DNA from: Chlorobaculum parvum NCIB 8327
GTDB lineage: Bacteria > Bacteroidota > Chlorobiia > Chlorobiales > Chlorobiaceae
Direction of reading: 5' to 3'
DNA length: 64,000 nucleotides
Assembly (NCBI RefSeq): GCF_000020505.1
Contig: NC_011027.1
Span: 1,410,001 to 1,474,000, forward strand
Under the pieces are notes generated by a model. That model made no database searches, was not told the DNA's origin, and saw only the letters and a program-made list of their open reading frames with translations. Shown piece after piece: positions 10,730 to 20,172 of this stretch. A program made the position numbers and the translations under genes. How positions within the stretch are numbered: the first letter of the stretch is position 1; each line of letters starts with the position of its first letter.

Positions 10730-11251
10730 TCAGTACGGAACCTTGATGCCGTGATAGGTTTCCTGAACCTTGTAGTCCTTGCGAAGCGGATAACCGGTCC
10801 AGTCTTCAGGACAGAGAATCCGTCGCAGATCGGGATGATCTTCAAAGACCATGCCGTACATATCGTAGGCTTCACGCTCATGCCAGTTGGCCGTATGCCA
10901 CACGCATGAGACCGAAGGAATGGAGCCACCGTCACGCTGGCACTTGACCTTGACGGCAAGCTTGTGGGTGTACTTACCGATGCACTCGAGATTGCAGACG
11001 ATACCGAGCTTCTCCTCTTCGGGATAATCCATGCCCGAAAGGCAGGCAAGGTAGTTGAATTGCAGAAGAGAATTATCGCGCATGTAGAGTGCGATGTCTA
11101 CCCATCTGCTGGCATCGAGCACCTCGAAAAAGGGCATGGTGGGGTTGGCATCGAACTCCGACACCGCATCACCGAACCGCTCTTTGATAATATCATAGGC
11201 CGCCTTGCTTTCAAGAACCGCCGGCGACATTTGGTTTGCTGCTTCTTCCAT
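10730..11251 (-). CDS. nuoC: NADH-quinone oxidoreductase subunit C (30 kDa type)
   Basis: 173 residues, soluble subunit of the peripheral arm. The signature HEREAYDMYGMVFEDHPDLRR and the ending DWTGYPLRKDYKVQ are typical. It lies 23 bases or so after nuoB and 54 bases before nuoD. Confidence 0.95.
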   Translation of the reverse strand: MEEAANQMSPAVLESKAAYDIIKERFGDAVSEFDANPTMPFFEVLDASRWVDIALYMRDNSLLQFNYLACLSGMDYPEEEKLGIVCNLECIGKYTHKLAVKVKCQRDGGSIPSVSCVWHTANWHEREAYDMYGMVFEDHPDLRRILCPEDWTGYPLRKDYKVQETYHGIKVPY

Positions 11252-11274
11252 TCCCTTGTCTTGGATAATATTGG

Positions 11275-11844
11275 TTAGGCTATCGCCGCTTTGCGAGTCT
11301 GGTCGAGTACCTGCTGGGCGTCGACACTCTTTTCGGCAAGCTTTTTCAGGGCCTCTTCACGCGAAATACCGAGCCCCTCCATACGAATCAACTCCTGAAT
11401 CTTCATCAGCCCGCCGATCAGCGCCTCGGGACGCGGAGGGCAACCGGGCACATACACATCGACAGGAATGACGCGATCAACACCTTTGAGCACGTGATAA
11501 CCGTGATCCCAATAAGGACCGCCGCAGTTCGAGCAGCTTCCCATAGAAAGCACATAGCGAGGCTCAGGCATCTGTTCGTAGAGCGTCACCACCCTTTCGG
11601 CCATCTTCATGGTGACCGTGCCGGCCACAATCATAAGGTCGGACTGGCGAGGCGACGAACGCGGGAAAATCCCGAAGCGCTCGAGATCGTAGTTCGAAGC
11701 GTTGGTTGCCATCATCTCGATAGCGCAGCATGCAAGACCGAAACCCATAGGCCACAGAGAAGAGAGGCGGGCCCAGTTCATCACATTGTCAACCGATGTT
11801 ACCAGAACATTCCGGTTCGATACCTTGGCATCAAGCAAACCCAT
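11275..11844 (-). CDS. nuoB: NADH-quinone oxidoreductase subunit B, cluster N2
   Basis: 189 residues. The four N2-cluster cysteines are present: the adjacent pair C39-C40 ([11 protein letters not shown]), C104 (MGSCSNCGG) and C135 (GCPPRPEAL). This is the last iron-sulfur cluster before quinone. A 27-base gap separates it from nuoA. Confidence 0.96.
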   Translation of the reverse strand: MGLLDAKVSNRNVLVTSVDNVMNWARLSSLWPMGFGLACCAIEMMATNASNYDLERFGIFPRSSPRQSDLMIVAGTVTMKMAERVVTLYEQMPEPRYVLSMGSCSNCGGPYWDHGYHVLKGVDRVIPVDVYVPGCPPRPEALIGGLMKIQELIRMEGLGISREEALKKLAEKSVDAQQVLDQTRKAAIA

Positions 11845-11871
11845 AGCGTGTAATCGATGATGATTGAAAGA

Positions 11872-12306
11872 TTATCCGTTCGAACGACCAGACGAGTGCC
11901 GTTTCGGCAGCTCCGGCATTTTCGGGATATTCGGAGTCGGACGCACCCAGTCCAGGTCACCCTTCACCCATGCATAAACAAGTCCCAGCACAAGAATGCC
12001 GGCAAAAATCAGCACCTCGACAAGCGCAAACATACCGAGCTGCTTAAAAACCGTTGCCCAGGGATAGAGGAACACCACCTCGACATCGAAGATGATAAAG
12101 ATAAGGGCGACAACGTAAAAGCGGATATTGAATTTGACCCAGGCACTACCCACAGCCGGCTCACCGCACTCATAGGTTGAAAGCTTTTCCTCGTTGGGCC
12201 TGCTCGGGCGGAGCATTCTCGCCGTCAGGTAACCACCCACCACAAACACGATACCGAGGACGAGGAACACGAAAACGGTACCAAAATTGCTTAACGTCTG
12301 ATCCAT
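11872..12306 (-). CDS. nuoA: NADH-quinone oxidoreductase subunit A
   Basis: 144 residues with three membrane helices; [10 protein letters not shown], with the quinone-gate cysteine, and [13 protein letters not shown] are characteristic. It is the first gene of the nuo operon. All eleven core genes follow on the same strand in the order A-B-C-D-H-I-J-K-L-M-N, and no nuoE, nuoF or nuoG is present. Confidence 0.95.
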
Positions 12307-12521
12307 GTTCAGCTGTTTGACATTAAAAGGAAAGGGAGTTTCTGGCTCCCTTTTCTATGCGGGGCTTGAAAAGCCTCTGAATCAAGTGCCGCAAATATAA
12401 GAAAAAAACCATTGAAGCCGATACAAAAAGCTGCTTTTTTTGACACAAAAAAGCAGACACCAAAAACACTTCACCCACACATTTTAAGTAGAAGCAATTA
12501 ACAGTCTTAATATTTTAGCGA
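12307..12521 (-). promoter_or_regulatory. nuo leader region with two hairpins
   Basis: Two inverted repeats lie between the small membrane-protein gene and nuoA: 12331-12353 (arms AAAGGGAG and CTCCCTTT, followed on the minus strand by CC and four T), which looks like a weak terminator or attenuator 25 bases before nuoA, and 12431-12456 (arms CTGCTTTTTT and AAAAAAGCAG). The stretch is AT-rich and probably holds the nuo promoter, but I cannot place it firmly. Confidence 0.4.
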
Positions 12522-12773
12522 TCAGCCATTTTCACCAAAAAACTTTAAACCGAGAATTCTGAACAATCGGACAAGCATCACCATAGCCAGCACGGAAAGC
12601 ATCGCTATGATGAGCACAACCAACTGCCATACCGGTAAAACACGCTCAAGCACCGGTCCAAGCACAGCAGCAAGCACCATCCAGATAATGGGCGTCCAGG
12701 CCACGGCAAACATTACCGGCAGGCCGTTTTTCATGAACCGCTTTTTTTTCTCCTCGTCTGGAAAAAACTTCAT
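12522..12773 (-). CDS. small membrane protein of unknown function
   Basis: 83 residues: a charged N-terminus (DEEKKKRF), two strongly hydrophobic helices (about 17-40 and 46-70) and a short basic tail. I do not recognise a family. It follows the TPR gene by 44 bases on the same strand and is the last gene before the nuo leader, so it is probably co-transcribed with the PAP2-ferrochelatase-TPR group. The third-position C bias and the operon position support a real gene. Confidence 0.6.
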   Translation of the reverse strand: MKFFPDEEKKKRFMKNGLPVMFAVAWTPIIWMVLAAVLGPVLERVLPVWQLVVLIIAMLSVLAMVMLVRLFRILGLKFFGENG

Positions 12774-12817
12774 CGTTCCTGATCGTTTTTCATTGTTCTT
12801 CTTTTCAAGCCAGCCTG

Positions 12818-13417
12818 TCAGGGCAGCAGCTCAGCAATCTGGGCAGCCACATCGGGCTCCATCTCCTTGAGCAGCTCATACTCGCTACGCAACCCCTTGA
12901 TGTCGCCTCGAGACAGATAATACATGGCCAGCTTGCAGTGCACCTCGCTGTTCCGTGGCTCAAGTTCAAGCGCCTTGTCGAGCGCCTCGAACGCTTTTTC
13001 ATTCTCCCCGAGATCCATATAGACATCGGCAAGCACGCCCCAGGCATCGACAAAGTTCGGATCCAGCTCGAGCGCTTTGTGTAGCACCTTGATCGCTGCT
13101 TCCTCTTTTCCCATCGAAAGCAGCACGTAACCGAGATGGCGATACGCAGGAAGGAACTCCCTGTCGAGCACGACGGTAAAGACAAGATCAGTGCCCGCCT
13201 GGCGGTAAAGACCGGTCGAGAGCAGCGCCACGGCGCGGGCATAGCGAATCCGCGCATCCCTTGAGGCTGGTCCCGCAAGCACATTAAGCAACTCAATCGC
13301 CTGATGGTACTTTCCTGCCTCGATATGTTCAAGCGCCTCCCGATACTGCCCCTCACGGGCGGTGGCATGATCGTCTGTCAACGGAGCGATGGGCTCTTTA
13401 TCGTTCATGGTATTCAT
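12818..13417 (-). CDS. tetratricopeptide-repeat protein
   Basis: 199 residues made of about five helical TPR units between residues 15 and 185 (for example AYRHLGYVLLSMGKEEAAIKVLHKALELDP and the following VDAWGVLADVYMDLGENEKAFEALDKALELEP). There is no signal peptide, so a cytoplasmic protein-protein scaffold is likely. Its ATG overlaps the stop of the ferrochelatase gene (ATGA at 13414-13417), which implies translational coupling. The partner is unknown. Confidence 0.85.
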   Translation of the reverse strand: MNTMNDKEPIAPLTDDHATAREGQYREALEHIEAGKYHQAIELLNVLAGPASRDARIRYARAVALLSTGLYRQAGTDLVFTVVLDREFLPAYRHLGYVLLSMGKEEAAIKVLHKALELDPNFVDAWGVLADVYMDLGENEKAFEALDKALELEPRNSEVHCKLAMYYLSRGDIKGLRSEYELLKEMEPDVAAQIAELLP

Positions 13418-14466
13418 TCCTGGGTTTCATCTGCACCAAACGCCCGAAGCTGGAGTTCGAGCACTCCGAGTTCACCAGCGATTTTGGAGGCCAGCCACCT
13501 GGCGAATGCCGGAGAATCGTTGATGCACGAAATATAGTGTTTATGGGCAACGCTTGAATGGTCAAGCAACTTTTTGGACTCGTAATCGGTCTCGCTGTTG
13601 TCGGCGAAATAGCCGAACGGAAACATCGCAACCGATTCGAATCCCTCCTGCTCGAACTCGGCGATGGCGCGTTCCACCGTCTCGGGCGTCCACTCGCCTC
13701 CCCGACTGTGGTTCAGGCAACCGATCTTGATCTCGTCGAACGAATTGCGCGGATCGGCCATAATTTTATCGCGCATGATCCGGTAAAACTCGAAGGTCTC
13801 ATCCAAGCCGGTAAACACCGATGGACGCTCTCCTCTGCGATTGCGTACGATCGTACCGTGAATCACCAGCACCAGTCCCTTCCGACCAGGCTTTTCGATA
13901 GAGCCAAGCGACTCGAAAAGATGATCGAGATAGAGGCGGTGCAGCTCCTCATCTTTCCAGAGGCCGCGAACAACTCTGAGCAATCCGAGATGCCCCTCGC
14001 CCAAAAGATCGCCAGCCATCTGGCAGGCCGGACCGCAGGAAAACGCCGACTCGACCGGAATCATCGGCACAACCAGAATCCCGTCAGACCTGCCTTGCGC
14101 CTTTTCGATCACCTCTTCCAGAAATGGCGGAACGAAATAATAGGCATCAGTCACCTCGACCGCACTCTCGCCAGCAAGCTCCGGATGACGCCGAAACTCA
14201 TCAGCCACGCCCTTCGTCTGTTTACGGTTGATTTCAACCAGCCGTGAACGGTAGCGGTTCAGCTTCCAGTCGAGATAGTGCTTGGCTGAACGGTAATCGG
14301 CAAGCATGTAGATCAGCAGCTTCGGCAACTGCACGATCTGCCGGGTCACCACCTCAACAATCTTGCGGGAACTCGGCCAGAGAGCGCGCACCGAGAGCTT
14401 TTCAACCTCTCCATACGTCACCAGCACCACCGTGTAGCGCCGTTTTCTCACAGGGTAAGCCACCAT
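13414..14466 (-). CDS. hemH: ferrochelatase-family protein, divergent
   Basis: 350 residues. The features that point to ferrochelatase are the strand ending in the catalytic His (LVLVIHGTI, near residue 205), and the C-terminal block PFGYFADNSETDYES, which corresponds to the conserved SDHxET region with its catalytic Glu. The N-terminal YGEVEKLS and the GILVVPMIPVESAFSCG block fit the first domain. The His of the SDH motif is replaced by Asn, and overall similarity to classical HemH is weak by eye. Expected role: insertion of Fe(II) into protoporphyrin IX for heme. Overlaps its neighbours on both sides (19 bases with the PAP2 gene, 4 bases with the TPR gene). Confidence 0.72.
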   Translation of the reverse strand: MVAYPVRKRRYTVVLVTYGEVEKLSVRALWPSSRKIVEVVTRQIVQLPKLLIYMLADYRSAKHYLDWKLNRYRSRLVEINRKQTKGVADEFRRHPELAGESAVEVTDAYYFVPPFLEEVIEKAQGRSDGILVVPMIPVESAFSCGPACQMAGDLLGEGHLGLLRVVRGLWKDEELHRLYLDHLFESLGSIEKPGRKGLVLVIHGTIVRNRRGERPSVFTGLDETFEFYRIMRDKIMADPRNSFDEIKIGCLNHSRGGEWTPETVERAIAEFEQEGFESVAMFPFGYFADNSETDYESKKLLDHSSVAHKHYISCINDSPAFARWLASKIAGELGVLELQLRAFGADETQE

Positions 14467-15041
14467 TTGAATTCAAGGTACATCATCAGAAACCCGATGA
14501 TGCCGCCCACCAGCGTCTGCATGAAATTGTGCGCTCTGAGGTGAATGCGCGACCACATCAGCAGCGGCATAAAGACAAGGAGTCCAAGAAACTGCGGGCC
14601 GAAAAACAGCACCAGAAGCGCAATCGACGATGTAAGAGAAAAAAGATGAATGCTGATCTTCCACTGAAGGGTAACCAGCAGAATGACGACGGTATTAACC
14701 GCATTGAAAAACAGAATCCCCGAAAGAAAACGCGGGGAATCGAGCTGCTTCATCAACTCGTAGCCGATCAGGTTCAGGCCGACAAGCACAAACAGCGGCA
14801 GAAAGCGCTGCTCCCTGAAGCTGATGTTGTAATCCGAAACCTTGCCGATTTTCTTCAAGCCGTAGATCAGAAACATCGGCGCGATAGTTGCAGCCAGAAA
14901 AAGCACGGTAAGCCACTCGTAGTGGCGAGGCTCCTCACGATAACCGATCAGCACAACAAACAGATAAACTGCCGGCGCCACGACGACAGGACTGATAACC
15001 CATGAAACCAGAGAGGCGAACCGGCGTATATCGAACTGCAT
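14448..15041 (-). CDS. PAP2-like (phosphatidic acid phosphatase/prenyl-diphosphatase type) membrane protein
   Basis: 197 residues with six probable membrane helices. The C-terminal SRIHLRAHNFMQTLVGGIIG matches the third PAP2 motif (SRxxxxxHxxxD), but the usual Asp is replaced by Gln, and the middle PSGH motif is not clear (SIHLFSLTSS is in its place), so the enzyme may be inactive or have another role. The start is set at the ATG at 15041; a longer reading to 15119 lacks support. First gene of the operon with hemH and the TPR gene. Confidence 0.65.
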   Translation of the reverse strand: MQFDIRRFASLVSWVISPVVVAPAVYLFVVLIGYREEPRHYEWLTVLFLAATIAPMFLIYGLKKIGKVSDYNISFREQRFLPLFVLVGLNLIGYELMKQLDSPRFLSGILFFNAVNTVVILLVTLQWKISIHLFSLTSSIALLVLFFGPQFLGLLVFMPLLMWSRIHLRAHNFMQTLVGGIIGFLMMYLEFKWWLTL

Positions 15042-15304
15042 CAGAGAATCTGTAAGTGAAAAAAAGAGGTCTGATCGACCAATTTCAGGAGTTCGAGAAG
15101 ATAACGCTTTCCAACACAAACCGAAAGCAACAGATCACGCCAACACTTCGCTCATGGCTTATGATTCAGAGAGTATTCAGCGCCTGTCGCCTCGATCGGT
15201 GCGCATTCAATGCTTGTAAGAAATCCGCTTTCAAATCGCGATCAGGAAAATTCGAGAAGATTATGTATTATCACGGGAAACCACGTATATTGGCGTTCTT
15301 TAAC

Positions 15305-15389
15305 GCGAGAGTGGTGAAATTGGTATACACGCTAGTCTTAGGAACTAGTGCCGTGAGGCGTAAGGGTTCGAGTCCCTTCTCTCGCACCA
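15305..15389 (+). tRNA. tRNA-Leu (anticodon TAG)
   Basis: Full cloverleaf: acceptor GCGAGAG paired with CTCTCGC, anticodon stem CTAGT/ACTAG with loop CTTAGGA (anticodon at 15339-15341), long variable arm as in Leu tRNAs, T loop TTCGAGT, discriminator A. The 3' CCA is encoded. Confidence 0.96.
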
Positions 15390-15501
15390 TACGTTCTTTG
15401 ACATCATGAAAAACCGTCGTAAGCGGTTTGAGTGTAATCCCGACAAATTTCGGGAAGTGCTGCAATCAAATTACGAAGCAGGTTTTTCATGATGGACTCA
15501 T

Positions 15502-15585
15502 GCCAAAGTGGCGGAATTGGTAGACGCGCTGGACTCAAAATCCAGTGGGCGCAAGCTCGTGTGGGTTCGAGTCCCACCTTTGGTA
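15502..15585 (+). tRNA. tRNA-Leu (anticodon CAA)
   Basis: Acceptor GCCAAAG pairs with CTTTGGT, anticodon stem CTGGA/TCCAG with loop CTCAAAA (anticodon at 15536-15538), long variable arm, T stem GTGGG/CCCAC. Unlike the tRNA-Leu 112 bases upstream, the CCA is not encoded (CGC follows the discriminator). Confidence 0.96.
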
Positions 15586-15671
15586 CGCAGTGATTGTTCA
15601 AGCCCCCTCTAAAATGTGTCATGATCCCGGCAACCCGTAAGACCGGATCACAAGATCAGCAGAGATTTCCC

Positions 15672-16196
15672 ATGCAACGAATGTACTCCCCCTGGCGCGA
15701 AGTGTATATGGACTCGTTCAAGGATGAAAAACACCCGAAGCCGGAGAAAGGCAAGTCCGTCTTCGCCGATATTCCGCCGGAGCAGGATGAAGAGCGCTAC
15801 GTGCTCACTCGTGGTGAGTACTGCTTCGCCATTCTGAATCTCTACCCGTACAACTGCGGGCACCTGATGGTCATTCCTTACCGCCAGACTCCGGAATTCA
15901 GCGATCTTGACGACAAGACGATGCTTGAAATCATGCAAATCTCCGACCTCTGCATGAGAGCGCTCAAAATCACCCACAAGCCGCAGGGATTCAACTTCGG
16001 CGCCAACCTCGGCAAGGTTGCGGGCGGCAGCGTCGATACGCACATCCACTTCCACATCGTGCCCCGCTGGGAGGGCGACACCAACTTCATGCCGGTGCTC
16101 GGTGAAACCAAGGTGCTCTCCAACGACCTGCGCAGAACCTACGTCCAGCTCAAAGAGGCCATCGACAAGCTCAAAAGCGAGCAGAAAGCTTCGTAA
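15672..16196 (+). CDS. HIT-family nucleotide hydrolase or phosphorylase
   Basis: 174 residues. The histidine-triad motif HIHFHIVPRW near residue 123 is intact, and LNLYPYNCGHLMVIPYR fits the HIT fold of the Ap4A phosphorylase-like branch. Such enzymes cut or transfer nucleotidyl groups from dinucleoside polyphosphates or AMP adducts. The ATG at 15672 follows the second tRNA-Leu by 86 bases; an upstream extension would run close to the tRNA and is unlikely. Nine bases separate it from the methyltransferase. Confidence 0.88.
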   Translation: MQRMYSPWREVYMDSFKDEKHPKPEKGKSVFADIPPEQDEERYVLTRGEYCFAILNLYPYNCGHLMVIPYRQTPEFSDLDDKTMLEIMQISDLCMRALKITHKPQGFNFGANLGKVAGGSVDTHIHFHIVPRWEGDTNFMPVLGETKVLSNDLRRTYVQLKEAIDKLKSEQKAS

Positions 16197-16205
16197 CCCG
16201 AGCAC

Positions 16206-17144
16206 ATGGAATCGGCCCCCTGCCCCCTCTCCGGAAACCGGGAGTTCACCCCGCTGATGCAGGTTCCCGACCGATTCAACCTTTCCGGCAAACCGTGGCA
16301 TCTTGTGCGCTCGAAGAAATCAGGCCTCGTCATGCTCGATCCCCGGCCCGATGCGAACGAAATGGCCGCACACTACCCCGCTGAATCCTACGACCCGTTC
16401 CTGAACCAAACCAACTCCCGTTCATTGCGCGACCGCGCCTATCTTGCGCTCAGCGATCTGCTGCTGGCCGGAAAAGCGAGACTGGTGATGAAAGAACTCG
16501 ACAAGCCTGCCAGATCGGCAAAGGTGCTCGAAGTCGGCTGCTCGTCGGGCCGATTGCTGCTTCGGCTTCAGAAGGATTTCGGCATTCCGACGGAAAATCT
16601 CTGGGGAATCGAACCCGACCCCAACGCCGCCTCGGCAGCCCGAACCGCCGGACTCGCGCACGTCACGAAAACGGAATTACCGGACACCAGCATTGACTGC
16701 CGTTTCGACCGCATCGTCTTCTGGCACGCGCTCGAACACCTGCACCGGATTGGTGAAAATCTGGACAAAGCTCGAGAGCTTCTCGATGCGAGAGGCCAGC
16801 TTATCATCGCCTTGCCCAACCTCGACAGCGATGACGCACGCCGTTACGGACGAAACTGGATCGCCCTCGACGCCCCACGCCACCTCTACCACTTCACCCC
16901 TGAAACGTTGGAAGCGCTTCTCAAAAAACACGGATTTTCAGTGATCGAAATCGGCAAATGGCTGCCAGATACCGTTTACAACGTCTGGTACAGCGAAAAG
17001 CTGGATCGCGAAGTCAACGGGCAACCGTTCGGCATCGGCGGCCTCGCACGAGCCGCGCTTCGGACAACAGGCTCGCTTTTCGCAGGTATCGATCCGAAAC
17101 GAGCATCGAGCATCGTCGTCCGCGCGGTCAGGCTGAAGGGATAA
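16206..17144 (+). CDS. class I SAM-dependent methyltransferase
   Basis: 312 residues. The SAM-binding motif I is KVLEVGCSSGRLLLRL near residue 100, followed by GIEPDP at the end of the second strand and the FDRIVFWHALEHLHRIGENL block common in the Methyltransf_23 group. The N-terminal part (CPLSGNREFTPLMQVPDRF) resembles the domain found in front of cell-surface sugar or quinone methyltransferases. The substrate cannot be told from the sequence. Cotranscribed with the HIT gene. Confidence 0.85.
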   Translation: MESAPCPLSGNREFTPLMQVPDRFNLSGKPWHLVRSKKSGLVMLDPRPDANEMAAHYPAESYDPFLNQTNSRSLRDRAYLALSDLLLAGKARLVMKELDKPARSAKVLEVGCSSGRLLLRLQKDFGIPTENLWGIEPDPNAASAARTAGLAHVTKTELPDTSIDCRFDRIVFWHALEHLHRIGENLDKARELLDARGQLIIALPNLDSDDARRYGRNWIALDAPRHLYHFTPETLEALLKKHGFSVIEIGKWLPDTVYNVWYSEKLDREVNGQPFGIGGLARAALRTTGSLFAGIDPKRASSIVVRAVRLKG

Positions 17145-17231
17145 CCGCCTGCGCGGGATTATGGTTGATAGATTATGAATCTTTCGTAGGGGGGATCCTG
17201 TGCCTTCCCTGCTCACACTAACACGCGAAAA

Positions 17232-17320
17232 GGGTAGCCGCAAGGGCTACTCCTACGAGAAGCGCAAGGGGATTGATGATGTTCTTGGTTGTTTTGTAGG
17301 AGCAGCCCTTGCGGCTGCCC
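17232..17320. repeat. 25-base imperfect inverted repeat (REP-like)
   Basis: Arms at 17232-17256 and 17296-17320 match with two differences and are separated by 39 bases. Each arm carries the words GTAGGAG and GCCCTTGCGGC. The element lies between the convergent methyltransferase and tolC-like genes. It has no T tract, so it is more likely a dispersed extragenic palindrome than a terminator. A related hairpin lies at 56383-56405. Confidence 0.7.
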
Positions 17321-17342
17321 TCCTCCCCACGATCAACCGTCC

Positions 17343-18755
17343 TCACATCTCCTGCCCTGGAGGATTGATACGGCCGAGAGACTTCTCCAATTCAGTCGCT
17401 GCGATCAGATAATCATACACCGCTTGCAGGTAGTTGGTCTTGGCGGTCTGCAATTGCAGTTCGGCGTCGGTCAGTTCCAGTCGTGAGCCGATACCTTCAC
17501 GCAAGCGGAGACGCGTAATGCGGTAGCTGCGCTCGGCGACAGCGATGGTTTTCGACTGCACGTCGATGCGCTTGCGAGCCTCGATAAGGTTCGAGAGGCG
17601 AACCTCAACGTCGGCCCTGACCTGCGCTTTCAGGTCTTCGTACCGGGTTCTCTGCTGCAAGCGATTGATCTTGGCCTGCTCGATCCGCGAGCTGGTTGCG
17701 AAACCTGAAAAAATAGGGACGCTGAGTTGCAAGCCCACAGAGGATGAAACCGGCCAGCGGGTCGAATCAAGCGCGGTGTCGTCATCAAACTGAGTCTGCG
17801 CCTGGAGCTGACCAAACGCGCTAAGCACCGGCAAACCCTCGGAGCGTGCGGCGGTTACCTTTTCATTCTCCGCTTCGACCTGAAGCCCCAGGCTTCTGAC
17901 GTCGGGACGATTATCGAGCGCCTCTCGATACGCAGCAGCAACTCCCTGCGGAACAGGAATTTCAGTAAAAGCCAAAGAGTCGGAAAGCGCGAGCGGAGTA
18001 TCCTGCTCGATCCCCATGACAACCTTCAGTTTCGTGGCTGCGATGGACTCTCCGTGACGCGCACGAATCAGATCCGGCTTGAGGTTCTCGACTGAAAGCC
18101 AGGCCTTGAGCGTATCGATGTCGGCCGCAACTCCCTGCCGGAACAGGGCATCAGTATCGCGCTGCGCCTGCTCCCAACGGGCAATACTCTGCTCGACAAG
18201 CTTACGGTTTTCAGCTGCAATCAGCACGTCATAATAGGCCCGGCGGATCGAAGTCACCACCTCGGCGTTAGTGTTGCGATACGACTCGTCGCTGATCTCG
18301 CGCACCAGCCCGGAAGCCTTGATGCCCGCGAAAGCCGAGAGCTTGAAGATATTCTGGTTGAGATTGAGCGACGCAACCGATGAGTTGTCTGAACTGATCT
18401 CGATCGCCTGCGTGCCTCCAGTGCCACCGAAAATGGTTGACGGCAAAAAGATCACTGATGGCTTCAGCGTGCGGGTGTAAGTCAAACTCGACGAAAGATG
18501 CGGCAGAACCTCGGCCCACGACTCCCGAACCTTCTGCCCAGCCATCCGCTTGTCCAGGCGCGCAATCTCAAGCTGCCGGTTATGCTGCAACCCGATCCGG
18601 ACGGCATCGTCAAGACTGATAACAAGCGGCGCTGCTTTGGGCTGCTCCGATCCGACGGGCATTTCAGCTTCAGTTTCAGGCTTGGTTTCGGCGAAGGCCG
18701 GCCACGCCAGGCAAAGCGTAAGAAAAAGAGGAATGAAAAATCTGAGCAGGCTCAT
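17343..18755 (-). CDS. TolC-family outer-membrane efflux protein
   Basis: 470 residues from the ATG at 18755, which gives a clean signal peptide (LLRFFIPLFLTLCLAWPAFA). The rest has the two-fold repeated coiled-coil pattern of TolC proteins, with the typical tail LREGIGSRLELTDAELQLQTA near residue 420. It would form the outer-membrane channel of an RND or ABC efflux or type I secretion system. No inner-membrane or periplasmic partner gene is adjacent in this window. Confidence 0.9.
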   Translation of the reverse strand: MSLLRFFIPLFLTLCLAWPAFAETKPETEAEMPVGSEQPKAAPLVISLDDAVRIGLQHNRQLEIARLDKRMAGQKVRESWAEVLPHLSSSLTYTRTLKPSVIFLPSTIFGGTGGTQAIEISSDNSSVASLNLNQNIFKLSAFAGIKASGLVREISDESYRNTNAEVVTSIRRAYYDVLIAAENRKLVEQSIARWEQAQRDTDALFRQGVAADIDTLKAWLSVENLKPDLIRARHGESIAATKLKVVMGIEQDTPLALSDSLAFTEIPVPQGVAAAYREALDNRPDVRSLGLQVEAENEKVTAARSEGLPVLSAFGQLQAQTQFDDDTALDSTRWPVSSSVGLQLSVPIFSGFATSSRIEQAKINRLQQRTRYEDLKAQVRADVEVRLSNLIEARKRIDVQSKTIAVAERSYRITRLRLREGIGSRLELTDAELQLQTAKTNYLQAVYDYLIAATELEKSLGRINPPGQEM

Positions 18756-18813
18756 GGCGGGGTATGAATTATAGTTGTGCTTCAAATATACCACCAGCGT
18801 CTATGCAATGCAA

Positions 18814-20172
18814 TCACTCCCCGTACCGATCCTTCCACAACCCCTCCAGCCGTTCGCGGATGAACTTTTCGCGGCCTTCGCCGGTGGGGCGGTAGTAGGC
18901 TTTTGGCTCCATCTGTTCGGGGAAGTAGTGCTCATCGACGAAGTGGCCGGGGAAGCTATGCGGGTAGCGGTAGCCTTTGCCGTAGCCGATCTCTTTCATC
19001 AGGTCGGTCGGGGCGTTGCGAAGGTAGAGCGGCGGCACGGCGTTGGCGGCGCCCTTTTTGACCTCCGACAGCGCCTCGTTGATGCCCTGGTAGCTCGCGT
19101 TCGATTTCGGGCACGAGGCCAGGTAGGTCGCGCCCTGGGCGAGGTTGATCCGCGCTTCGGGCAGGCCGATCAGTTCGACGGCATGGAACACCGAAACGGC
19201 GAGCGTGAGCGCGTAGGGGTCCGCGTTGCCGATGTCCTCGCTGGCGAAAATCACCATGCGGCGGGCGATGAACTTCGGGTCTTCGCCGCCGTCGATCATT
19301 TTGGCCATCCAGAAGAGCGCCGCATCAGGGTCGGAGCCGCGCATCGATTTGATGAAGGCCGACACCGTGTCGTAATGCGCCTCACCGCCTTTGTCGTAGG
19401 CCGGAGCGCGGTGCTGGAGCGCCTGTTCGAGCAGCTTGCGGTCGATCACCATCGGCGCGGTCCCGAGCGGCGCGAGCGACAGGGCGGCTTCGAGCGCGTT
19501 GAGCGCCTTTCGCGCGTCGCCCGCCGCGTAGGCCAACAGGAACTCCATGTCGCGCACCTCGACTCCGGCGGCGGCGAGCTGCGGATCGCTCCCGATGGCC
19601 CGCTCGACAACGCGCTGCACCTCGGCTTCGCTCAGCGGATTGAGAATGTAAACCTGCATCCGGGAGAGCAGCGCGCGGTTCACCTCGAACGACGGATTCT
19701 CGGTAGTCGCGCCGATCAGCACGATGAGGCCCTGCTCGATGGCGTGAAGCAGCGTATCCTGCTGCGCCTTGTTGAAGCGGTGGATTTCGTCGATGAAGAG
19801 CAGCATCTGCCGCCCGTCGATGGAGCGGCTTTTCTGCGCGACTTCCAGCACGCGGCGCACATCCTTGACGCCCGCGTCGGTCGCCGAGAGCTGCTCGAAG
19901 CGGTAGTTCAGCGACCCGGCGCAGATTTCGGCAAGCGTGGTCTTGCCGGAGCCGGGCGGCCCCCAAAAGATCATCGAGGGAATCCGCCCCTGTTCGAGGT
20001 AGCTCCTGACCGGCCCGCCGGGGCCAACGAGATGCTCCTGGCCAAACAGCTCGTCGATCGAGCGCGGACGCACCCGCTCGGCCAGCGGCTGGAACGCACT
20101 CCCTTTGCCGGACGAGCGGCCCGGATCGGAGTAGCCGAACAGGTCGGATTGCGCGTGTTCGTCCGGCATCAT
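18814..20172 (-). CDS. rarA: replication-associated recombination ATPase RarA (MgsA)
   Basis: 452 residues. AAA+ ATPase: Walker [13 protein letters not shown], Walker [16 protein letters not shown], sensor [12 protein letters not shown], then the MgsA C-terminal domain ([37 protein letters not shown]). It acts at stalled replication forks. The start is taken as ATGATG at 20172, which overlaps the TGA of ribE and suggests coupled translation; a start at 20196 would extend it by 8 residues. Confidence 0.94.
   Translation of the reverse strand: MMPDEHAQSDLFGYSDPGRSSGKGSAFQPLAERVRPRSIDELFGQEHLVGPGGPVRSYLEQGRIPSMIFWGPPGSGKTTLAEICAGSLNYRFEQLSATDAGVKDVRRVLEVAQKSRSIDGRQMLLFIDEIHRFNKAQQDTLLHAIEQGLIVLIGATTENPSFEVNRALLSRMQVYILNPLSEAEVQRVVERAIGSDPQLAAAGVEVRDMEFLLAYAAGDARKALNALEAALSLAPLGTAPMVIDRKLLEQALQHRAPAYDKGGEAHYDTVSAFIKSMRGSDPDAALFWMAKMIDGGEDPKFIARRMVIFASEDIGNADPYALTLAVSVFHAVELIGLPEARINLAQGATYLASCPKSNASYQGINEALSEVKKGAANAVPPLYLRNAPTDLMKEIGYGKGYRYPHSFPGHFVDEHYFPEQMEPKAYYRPTGEGREKFIRERLEGLWKDRYGE

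Noticed and set aside
15398-15440. TTGACA at 15398 as a promoter for the second tRNA-Leu
   Set aside because: No convincing -10 element at the right distance; the two tRNAs may share one transcript.
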